Made by a program: the position numbers and the translations under genes | Notes under the pieces: model-generated | Told to the model about the DNA's origin: nothing | The model's database searches: none | Seen by the model: the letters and a program-made list of their open reading frames with translations, nothing else | Shown here: positions 6,534-12,357 of the stretch, one piece after another | Layout: each line of letters starts with the position of its first letter | How positions within the stretch are numbered: the stretch's first letter is position 1 | Source of the DNA: Alphaproteobacteria bacterium | GTDB lineage: Bacteria > Pseudomonadota > Alphaproteobacteria > UBA6615 | Reading direction: 5' to 3' | Assembly (NCBI GenBank): GCA_013003285.1 | Contig: JABDJY010000283.1 | Location: 1 to 13,609 of the forward strand | DNA: 13,609 nt

Positions 6534-9134
6534 ATGAACTTTGAAGCGTTTACCGAACGCGCACGAGGCTTTGTCCAAGCGGCCCATGATATGGCTCAAG
6601 GGCGTGCGCACCAGCAATTAACCAGCGAACATCTTCTCAAAGTCCTGCTCGATGACGAGGAAGGGCTGTGCGCCAATTTGATCCGCAACGCCGGCGGTGA
6701 TCCCGCCGCGGCGGAAAATGCCGTCGATGCGGCGCTCGATAAAAAGCCACGGGTCGAGGGCGACGGCGCCAGCGGCGTCTACATCGCGGCCGAGGCGTCG
6801 AAGATCCTGCAATCGGCCCAGGCGATTGCCAAAAAGGCCGGCGACGAGTTTGTCACCGTCGAATGGCTGTTGCTTGCCTTGGCGATGGCGTCGGGCAGCG
6901 ATGTCGCGAAGATTCTCGCCGATGCCGGGGTCACGCCGCAAAATCTAAACGGCGCCATCGAGGCCTTGCGCCAGGGTCGTACCGCCGACTCTCCGACCGC
7001 GGAAAACGCTTATGACGCGCTGAAGAAATATACCCTCGACCTGACCGAGGCGGCGCGCGAGGGCCGGCTCGATCCGGTCATTGGCCGCGACGAGGAAATT
7101 CGCCGCACCGTCCAGGTGCTGTCGCGGCGCACCAAGAACAATCCGGTCCTCATCGGTGAACCGGGGGTCGGCAAGACCGCGATCATCGAGGGGCTTGCAC
7201 TGCGCATCGTCAATGGCGATGTGCCGGAAAGCCTGCGTGACAAGAGCTTGCTGTCGCTTGATATGGGTGCGCTGATTGCCGGCGCGAAGTTTCGCGGCGA
7301 ATTTGAAGAACGGCTGAAAGCTGTTCTCGAGGAAATCGGCGCCGCCGCCGGGGAGATCGTTCTGTTCATCGACGAGATGCACACCATTGTGGGCGCCGGC
7401 GCGGCGGAAGGCTCGATGGACGCCTCGAACATGCTGAAGCCCGCCTTGGCGCGCGGCGAGCTGCATTGCGTGGGCGCCACAACACTGGATGAATATCGCA
7501 AGCATGTCGAGAAAGACGCCGCTCTGGCGCGCCGCTTCCAGCCGGTGTTCGTGGCCGAACCGACGGTCGAAGACACGATCTCGATCCTGCGTGGCTTGAA
7601 GGAGAAATACGAACTCCATCACGGGGTGCGCATCACCGATAGCGCGCTGGTCGCCGCCGCGACCATGTCCAATCGTTACATCTCCGACCGGTTCCTGCCC
7701 GACAAAGCCATCGACCTCATGGACGAGGCGGCGTCGCGTCTGCGTATGGAAGTTGATTCCAAGCCCGAAGAGATCGACGAACTCGACCGGCGCATCATCC
7801 AGATGAAAATCGAACGCGAGGCGTTGAAGAAAGAATCCGACACCGCCTCGAAAGACCGCCTGGAAGCACTGGAAGTCGAACTGTCTGAGTTGGAAGGCCG
7901 TTCCGCCGATATGACATCGGTGTGGCAGGCCGAGCGGGAAATCCTTGCTGGCTCGCAGAAGATCAAGGAAGAGTTGGATCGGGCGCGTCAACAGCTTGAG
8001 ATCGCCCAGCGCGAGGGAAAGCTCGAGGAAGCCGGAGAGCTCGCCTATAGCGTCATCCCCGATCTGGAAAGCAAGCTCGGCGAAACCGAACAGGATTCCG
8101 GCGACCGCGCGCTTGAGGAAGAGGTCAAAGAGAACGACATCGCCTCGATCGTCTCCCGCTGGACCGGCATCCCGGTCGATAAGATGCTCGAAGGCGAGCG
8201 CGATAAACTGCTGCATATGGAGTCAGCGCTCGGCGCCCGGGTGATCGGTCAGGAGGAGGCCATCACGGCCATCTCGAACGCCGTGCGCCGCGCCCGTGCC
8301 GGCTTGCAGGATCCCGACCGGCCGATCGGCTCGTTCCTGTTCCTCGGTCCCACCGGGGTCGGCAAGACCGAACTGACCAAGGCGCTGGCTGAGTTCATGT
8401 TCGACGACGAGCAGGCGATGGTCCGCATCGACATGTCGGAGTTCATGGAAAAGCATGCCGTTGCCCGGCTGATCGGCGCCCCGCCAGGCTATGTCGGCTA
8501 TGAGGAGGGCGGTGTTCTCACCGAGGCGGTTCGCCGCCGGCCCTATCAAGTGGTGCTGTTCGACGAGGTCGAGAAGGCGCATCCCGATGCCTTCAACATC
8601 CTGCTGCAGGTACTCGACGATGGCCGGTTGACCGACGGTCACGGCCGGACCGTCGATTTCAAGAACACGCTGATCATCATGACGTCCAATCTGGGCGGCG
8701 ATTTTCTGGCCGAACAGCCGGAAGGCGAGGATAGCGACGCGGTACGTGACCAGGTAATGGCCGTGGTGCGCGGCGCGTTCCGGCCGGAGTTTCTGAACCG
8801 GTTGGACGAGACATTGCTGTTCCATCGCCTCACGCGGGCGCAGATGGGCGGTATCGTCGATATTCAACTGGAACGGCTGCGGGCGCTGTTGGCGGAGCGC
8901 AAAGTGACGCTAGAGCTCGACGCGGCCGCCCGCGAATGGCTGGCCAATGCCGGTTACGATCCGGTTTACGGCGCCCGCCCCTTGAAGCGTGTCATCCAGC
9001 GTGGATTGCAGAACCAGCTGGCGAGTCTACTGCTCGAAGGCCGCATCAACGAGGGCGATACGGTGCATGTGAGCACCGATGCCGAGGGTCTGGTGGTCAA
9101 TGGCGAGGCGATTCACGCCGAAGCTGCCGAGTAG
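6534..9134 (+). CDS. clpB: ATP-dependent disaggregase ClpB (Hsp100)
   Basis: An 866-residue cytosolic AAA+ hexamer that threads aggregated proteins through its pore and works with DnaK. The order is typical: Clp N-domain (about 1-145); NBD1 with Walker A GEPGVGKT at 208-215 and Walker B D280-E281 in 'LFIDEMHT'; the coiled-coil M-domain (about 395-525, charged heptads such as 'DELDRRIIQMKIERE') that distinguishes ClpB from ClpA and ClpC; then NBD2 with Walker A GPTGVGKT at 605-612 and Walker B D677-E678 in 'LFDEVEKAHPD'; and a C-terminal oligomerisation domain. Length and motifs are complete. The ATG has AGAGGGG 4 bases upstream. An RpoH-like promoter and a folded leader precede it and a strong terminator follows, so clpB looks like its own transcription unit. 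Confidence 0.98.
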   Translation: MNFEAFTERARGFVQAAHDMAQGRAHQQLTSEHLLKVLLDDEEGLCANLIRNAGGDPAAAENAVDAALDKKPRVEGDGASGVYIAAEASKILQSAQAIAKKAGDEFVTVEWLLLALAMASGSDVAKILADAGVTPQNLNGAIEALRQGRTADSPTAENAYDALKKYTLDLTEAAREGRLDPVIGRDEEIRRTVQVLSRRTKNNPVLIGEPGVGKTAIIEGLALRIVNGDVPESLRDKSLLSLDMGALIAGAKFRGEFEERLKAVLEEIGAAAGEIVLFIDEMHTIVGAGAAEGSMDASNMLKPALARGELHCVGATTLDEYRKHVEKDAALARRFQPVFVAEPTVEDTISILRGLKEKYELHHGVRITDSALVAAATMSNRYISDRFLPDKAIDLMDEAASRLRMEVDSKPEEIDELDRRIIQMKIEREALKKESDTASKDRLEALEVELSELEGRSADMTSVWQAEREILAGSQKIKEELDRARQQLEIAQREGKLEEAGELAYSVIPDLESKLGETEQDSGDRALEEEVKENDIASIVSRWTGIPVDKMLEGERDKLLHMESALGARVIGQEEAITAISNAVRRARAGLQDPDRPIGSFLFLGPTGVGKTELTKALAEFMFDDEQAMVRIDMSEFMEKHAVARLIGAPPGYVGYEEGGVLTEAVRRRPYQVVLFDEVEKAHPDAFNILLQVLDDGRLTDGHGRTVDFKNTLIIMTSNLGGDFLAEQPEGEDSDAVRDQVMAVVRGAFRPEFLNRLDETLLFHRLTRAQMGGIVDIQLERLRALLAERKVTLELDAAAREWLANAGYDPVYGARPLKRVIQRGLQNQLASLLLEGRINEGDTVHVSTDAEGLVVNGEAIHAEAAE

Positions 9135-9156
9135 CGCATTAACCAAGAAACCCTAG

Positions 9157-9200
9157 CACCGCCGCGGGAGAGCGATCTCTCGCGGCGGTGTTATGTTTTT
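9157..9200 (+). terminator. Intrinsic terminator of clpB
   Basis: CACCGCCGCG (9157-9166) pairs perfectly with CGCGGCGGTG (9181-9190). An inner AGAG/CTCT helix (9169-9172 with 9177-9180) closes a CGAT loop. TTATGTTTTT follows at 9191-9200. The long GC stem, T-rich tail and position 22 bases after the clpB stop make this the clearest terminator in the window. Confidence 0.9.
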
Positions 9201-9203
9201 CGG

Positions 9204-9230
9204 GGGAATAAAACCCTGCCGGCCCTGTTT
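9204..9230 (+). promoter_or_regulatory. Possible ECF-sigma-type promoter upstream of the sigma factor gene
   Basis: GGGAAT at 9204-9209 resembles the GGAA-type -35 element used by many ECF sigma factors, and GTTT at 9227-9230 lies 17 bases after it, a typical distance for an ECF -10 (CGTT/GTCT-like). It begins right after the clpB terminator and points toward the sigma gene, as an autoregulated promoter would. The leader would then be about 300 bases. The promoter preference of this sigma factor is unknown to me. Confidence 0.3.
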
Positions 9231-9235
9231 ATGAA

Positions 9236-9247
9236 CTGCCTAGGCAG
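9236..9247. repeat. 12-bp perfect palindrome CTGCCTAGGCAG
   Basis: CTGCCTAGGCAG equals its own reverse complement and lies near the predicted start point of the possible ECF promoter. It could be an operator for a dimeric regulator; nothing else supports that. Confidence 0.35.
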
Positions 9248-9261
9248 ACTAAACGGTGGGT

Positions 9262-9310
9262 CGGCGGGGCGATCCGGTTCCGCATGTTATGTGCGGGATC
9301 CGCCTCGCCG
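9262..9310. other. Long imperfect hairpin in the clpB-sigma intergenic region
   Basis: CGGCGGGGCGATCC (9262-9275) pairs with GGATCCGCCTCGCCG (9296-9310) over 14 bp, with one bulged C and one G-T pair. CGCA/TGCG (9281-9284 with 9292-9295) can extend it inside. No T-run follows in either direction, so it is not a plain intrinsic terminator. The 399-base stretch 9135-9533 holds no credible gene. Apart from the terminator, this hairpin, the two palindromes and the possible promoter, its last part (9420-9530) has further short GC-rich inverted repeats and the ribosome-binding site. Confidence 0.5.
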
Positions 9311-9350
9311 TCTCGTTAGAAATAGCCGTCTAAATCTGTCCATGCCGGTA

Positions 9351-9360
9351 GAAAGCTTTC
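9351..9360. repeat. 10-bp perfect palindrome GAAAGCTTTC
   Basis: Self-complementary decamer upstream of the sigma factor gene. No regulator can be assigned, and it may be chance. Confidence 0.2.
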
Positions 9361-9533
9361 GGCCACAAAAATATGTCCGGAGACCGGCGGGCGAGAGATA
9401 AGAAACCGGGTGACATAGGGGGTCGCCGGGTTCAAAAATGTATGGACGGTGGTACAACCCGAGTGCCGCCGGGGCGGCGCCGCTCCCCCCAACGCGACGC
9501 CGCCCTCCATACGATTTGGGGAAGGGGACGATT

Positions 9534-10046
9534 TTGTCGCGGAAGTTCGACCTGGTTGAACCGCATATACCCAGCCTTCGCCGCTACGCGATGGTGCTTT
9601 TGCGGTACGACGAAGACCGGTCCGACGATCTCGTCCAGGACTGCCTGGTCCGCGCCATGTCGAAATGGCATTTGTGGCGGCGGCCGGGAAATTTACGCGC
9701 GTGGTTGTTTACGATTTTGCACAATATTTATGTCAACGATGTGCAGAAGGCGGCGGCGAGGCCGAATGTGATCGAGTTGCAGGAATATTTACCGGGGATA
9801 TCGGTTCCCCCCGATCAGGGCGACGGGTTGGCCCTGCGCGAAGTGGCGCAGTCGGTGCAGCGATTGCCGGAGGATCAGCGGCAGGTGCTGTTGCTGATCG
9901 GCCTGGAAGGTTTCAGCTACCAGGAGGCTGCTGAAATCGCCGGCATTCCGGTGGGGACAGTGATGTCGCGACTGTCGCGCGCCCGGCGCAAGCTGCGCGA
10001 CATGTTGGAGGATGGTGACAATTCAATCGAGCGGAATGTGACGTGA
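9534..10046 (+). CDS. ECF-family RNA polymerase sigma factor (group 4)
   Basis: 170 residues from the start chosen here, a normal ECF length. Region 2 spans about 11-73 ('LRRYAMVLL', 'DDLVQDCLVRAM', 'NLRAWLFTILHNIYVN') and binds the -10 element and core polymerase. Region 4 spans about 107-158 ('RLPEDQRQVLLLIGLEGFSYQEAAEIAGIPVGT' in two parts, then 'SRLSRARRKLR'), a helix-turn-helix for the -35. Regions 1.1 and 3 are absent, as expected. I chose TTG 9534 because AAGGGGA ends 5 bases before it and homologues begin at 'SRKFDLVEPHIP'. An upstream ATG at 9438 would add 32 Pro/Arg/Gly-rich residues unlike any sigma domain. The TGA stop overlaps the next start (GTGA), coupling translation to the anti-sigma gene. 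The stimulus is unknown. Confidence 0.93.
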   Translation: MSRKFDLVEPHIPSLRRYAMVLLRYDEDRSDDLVQDCLVRAMSKWHLWRRPGNLRAWLFTILHNIYVNDVQKAAARPNVIELQEYLPGISVPPDQGDGLALREVAQSVQRLPEDQRQVLLLIGLEGFSYQEAAEIAGIPVGTVMSRLSRARRKLRDMLEDGDNSIERNVT

Positions 10047-10804
10047 GTTACTTTGGACCAAAACCTGACGACGCCGAATTGCAGGCCTATGTCGATAGGC
10101 AGCTCGACGATGACCGTCGCGCCCAGATCGAAAATTGGCTTGAGGAAAATCCCGAGGATGCTGCGGCTCTGGCTCACTATCAGGCGCAGAATCAGGCGCT
10201 CCACGATGCGTTCGAGCCGTTGCTGGGGCGTCCGGCAAGCGCGCGGTTCCGCAATCTGGACCGTGTGCGGGTGAATACGTCGCGTATCTGGCAGGTCGCG
10301 GCGCTGATCGCGCTGATCGTCGGCGCCGGTGGTGGATGGGGCGCCAACGAGTATTTCCGCGCCGGACCCAACGCCGAGCTGGCGCTGGCGCGTGATGCTG
10401 TGGTCGCCCATCGGACATTTGAAATCGAAGTACGCCACGCCGTCGAAGTTCCGGCTAACGAAGAAAAGCATTTGGTTGCCTGGTTGTCGAAACGGTTGGA
10501 AGCACCGGTGAACCCGCCTGATCTGACGGTCGGTGGTTTCCGCTTGGTCGGCGGACGTCTGCTGCCGACAGCGACGGGACCGGCGGCGCAGTTCATGTAC
10601 GACAATAAGGAAGGCGCCCGGCTGACGCTGTATGTCGAGAAGAACCGGACCGGTGATGAAACCTCATTCCGATTTGTCGAAGAGGATGAAGTCTCGGCTT
10701 TCTATTGGAAGGATGGGCCGCTGGCCTATGCGCTGATCGGTCGGGCCGGACGCGAGCAGCTTCTATCCTTGGCGCGCACCACCTACAGCCAGATCAATCC
10801 TTAG
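10043..10804 (+). CDS. Membrane anti-sigma factor, cysteine-free, partner of the ECF sigma
   Basis: 253 residues starting at GTG, overlapping the sigma stop by 4 nt (GTGA). Residues 1-60 form an acidic helical domain ('DDAELQAYVDRQLDDDRRAQIENWLEEN' in two pieces) resembling the sigma-binding N-domains of membrane anti-sigma factors. One transmembrane segment follows at about 82-101 ('IWQVAALIALIVGAGGGWGA'). The rest, about 105-253, should be periplasmic, with 'HLVAWLSKRL' and 'GGRLLP' segments typical of this COG5662-like group. The protein contains no cysteine, so the zinc-binding H-x3-C-x2-C motif of ZAS anti-sigma factors is absent and thiol sensing is excluded. Release of sigma probably depends on a periplasmic signal, proteolysis or a conformational change; which one cannot be seen. 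Assignment rests on topology and on coupling to the sigma gene. Confidence 0.85.
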   Translation: MSYFGPKPDDAELQAYVDRQLDDDRRAQIENWLEENPEDAAALAHYQAQNQALHDAFEPLLGRPASARFRNLDRVRVNTSRIWQVAALIALIVGAGGGWGANEYFRAGPNAELALARDAVVAHRTFEIEVRHAVEVPANEEKHLVAWLSKRLEAPVNPPDLTVGGFRLVGGRLLPTATGPAAQFMYDNKEGARLTLYVEKNRTGDETSFRFVEEDEVSAFYWKDGPLAYALIGRAGREQLLSLARTTYSQINP

Positions 10805-10819
10805 AAACGCGGTCGGATA

Positions 10820-10846
10820 CGCGGACTATTGTTCGTCCGCGCTGTT
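10820..10846 (+). terminator. Terminator of the sigma/anti-sigma operon, overlapping the convergent M23 stop
   Basis: CGCGGAC (10820-10826) and GTCCGCG (10835-10841) are perfect complements around an 8-base loop, and CTGTTTT follows on the plus strand. The stem contains the stop codon of the oppositely oriented M23 gene (10826-10828), so the two 3' ends share it. On the minus strand no T-run follows, so it favours the plus-strand operon. Confidence 0.5.
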
Positions 10847-12223
10847 TTCCACCAGACGCGTGCCGGCGTCACGCAATTGCGTATATTCCACATCCCGGGC
10901 GTCGCGCATTGCGATAAACTTCTTCAACTCCGCGCCCTTCAGTTTCTCGCCGCTGGGGATACGGACCGAACGGGGGTTGATCTGGCGGCCGTTGCGCAGA
11001 ACTTCGTAATGCAGATGGGGGCCGGTCGAGCGGCCCGTCGTGCCGATATAACCGATCACCTGGCCCTGCTTCACGCGTGCACCCTTGCGGGTTTTGCGCG
11101 CGAATTTCGATAGATGCGCGTAGGCGGTCTGGAACGTGCCGTTGTGACGAATACGAATATAGTTGCCATAGCCTCCATTGCGGCCGGCTTGGACGATGGT
11201 GCCGTTACCGGCGGCGTAGATCGGCGTACCCGTGGGCGCCGCGAAGTCGACACCGGCATGCATGCGGGTGTAGCCGAGAATAGGATGTTTGCGCTTGCCG
11301 AAGCGTGACGACAGCCGCGCGCCATCGACCGGCGTGCGCATCAGCGTTTTGCGCACGCTATTGCCCTTCGAATTGAAGTAATCCAGGTTTCCGGCGGTGG
11401 TCTCGTAGCGATAGAGCGGCGTCTCGGTGTCGCGCAGCGTTAGCTTTGCATAAAAGATCTCGCCTTCATGAACGACATCGCCATTCTCGCCGCGGAACTG
11501 TTCGAACATCAACTCGAATTTGTCGCCTTGCCAAATGTCGCGCTGGAAGTCGATATCGAAACTATAGATGCGAATCAGCTCGGCCAGCACGCGCGCCGGT
11601 ATGCCGGCGTCACGGGCGGCGACGAACAGGCTCGACTCGATTTGTCCCGACGCCGTCACGACTTCGCGTGTCAGCGGACGTTCAACTTCGTTAGCGTTAT
11701 ATTCGCCTTCTTCGTTGCGGCTGACATCGATGAGCTTGTCGTAGGACACCGGAATGGTCAGGCGGGCGAGCACATAATTGGGGTTGTCTTCGGCTTCAGT
11801 CTCGGCGTTCTCCACCGATCGGATGGTGCCGGGACCGAAGGTGATTTGTAGCTCATCGCCGACGTTTAAATCGCGCCGCGGGTCGTAACTGCCCTTGAGC
11901 GATTGGATCGCGGCATGGGCGACCGTGCGCTCGGCGCCGGCGCGGATCAGGACGCCCATCAAATTGTCGCCACTTTCGACCGCAACAACGCGCGTAATCG
12001 GCGCTGGTGGTTGAGGTTCGGTTTCGGCTTCCCAACTCGCCAGAGTAAGAACCTGAGCGAAACCGTCGACTTGTATGTCGATTTCACTGGGCGGAACCGC
12101 GGCGCTTTGTCCAGCGAAGAAGCCGCTGACAAACGCCGTGGCCGGAACGGCAACGGCTATGGCCAGCCCAAGGGCGATCGTGCGGGGTTTGAACAACCAG
12201 CCGTTTTTACTCTCTTGGCCCAT
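10826..12223 (-). CDS. Membrane-anchored M23 family peptidoglycan endopeptidase
   Basis: 465 residues. A short basic N-terminus and hydrophobic segment at about 15-38 act as a signal anchor, placing the enzyme in the periplasm. Residues 76-131 ('RVVAVESGDNLMGVLIRAG', then 'DLNVGDELQITFGPG') form an OapA/LysM-like wall-binding domain. Residues about 190-260 resemble the second domain of MepM/Csd3-type proteins. The M23 zinc peptidase core is about 315-417: H322 and D326 in 'HAGVDFAAP', H370 in 'YAHLSK', and H403/H405 in 'GPHLHYEV'. All metal ligands are present, so it should be active, cutting peptide cross-links for wall growth or division. The ATG has AGGA 6 bases upstream (plus 12230-12233). 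MepM-like by layout; the exact bond cleaved is not deducible, so no symbol is given. Confidence 0.93.
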   Translation of the reverse strand: MGQESKNGWLFKPRTIALGLAIAVAVPATAFVSGFFAGQSAAVPPSEIDIQVDGFAQVLTLASWEAETEPQPPAPITRVVAVESGDNLMGVLIRAGAERTVAHAAIQSLKGSYDPRRDLNVGDELQITFGPGTIRSVENAETEAEDNPNYVLARLTIPVSYDKLIDVSRNEEGEYNANEVERPLTREVVTASGQIESSLFVAARDAGIPARVLAELIRIYSFDIDFQRDIWQGDKFELMFEQFRGENGDVVHEGEIFYAKLTLRDTETPLYRYETTAGNLDYFNSKGNSVRKTLMRTPVDGARLSSRFGKRKHPILGYTRMHAGVDFAAPTGTPIYAAGNGTIVQAGRNGGYGNYIRIRHNGTFQTAYAHLSKFARKTRKGARVKQGQVIGYIGTTGRSTGPHLHYEVLRNGRQINPRSVRIPSGEKLKGAELKKFIAMRDARDVEYTQLRDAGTRLVENSADEQ

Positions 12224-12278
12224 CTACAATCCTAGTTCGAACTCATCATGGGTGCCGCGCGATTCGACAGAATGGCAG

Positions 12279-12307
12279 AACATGCGCAACGGCGATTCTC
12301 ATGTCAA
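12279..12307 (-). promoter_or_regulatory. Candidate promoter of the M23 peptidase gene, with GANTC sites
   Basis: On the minus strand a perfect TTGACA (plus 12307-12302) is followed after 17 bases by CATGTT (plus 12284-12279), placing the start near 12272 and giving a leader of about 49 bases. Two GANTC sites (12261-12265 and 12294-12298), targets of the alphaproteobacterial methylase CcrM, lie just downstream of the -10 and inside the spacer. Confidence 0.4.
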
Positions 12308-12318
12308 TCAATGATTTC

Positions 12319-12342
12319 AACGGTTTGCGTCAAGAAACCGTT
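12319..12342 (-). other. Perfect 8-bp inverted repeat between the MATE and M23 genes
   Basis: AACGGTTT (12319-12326) and AAACCGTT (12335-12342) are exact complements around an 8-base loop, 15 bases after the MATE stop codon in the minus direction. No T-run follows, so it is a poor intrinsic terminator; it may mark the MATE mRNA 3' end or be an operator upstream of the M23 promoter. Confidence 0.4.
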
Positions 12343-12357
12343 AAGGCGCGCCAGTTT

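Noticed and set aside
6509..6544. 11-codon upstream ORF (MRKTEEGRYEL) overlapping the clpB start
   Set aside because: No ribosome-binding sequence in front, its ATG sits in a hairpin loop, and nothing marks it as a leader peptide. Kept only as a remote possibility.
6362..6544. 60-codon frame in the clpB leader with several cysteines
   Set aside because: It begins upstream of the predicted transcript start with a TTG lacking a ribosome-binding site, and overlaps promoter and leader structures that explain the sequence better.
6945..8216. 423-codon open frame on the minus strand, antisense to clpB
   Set aside because: It lies entirely opposite a highly conserved gene in GC-rich codons, where long antisense frames arise by codon bias. 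Its translation resembles no family I know.
9425..9445. tRNA-like T-arm sequence GGGTTCAAAAAT
   Set aside because: No complementary 3' arm, acceptor or anticodon stem could be found around it.
9438..9533. Upstream ATG for the sigma factor giving 202 residues
   Set aside because: The added 32 residues are Pro/Arg/Gly-rich and fall before region 2. TTG 9534 has a strong AAGGGGA and matches the usual start of homologues.
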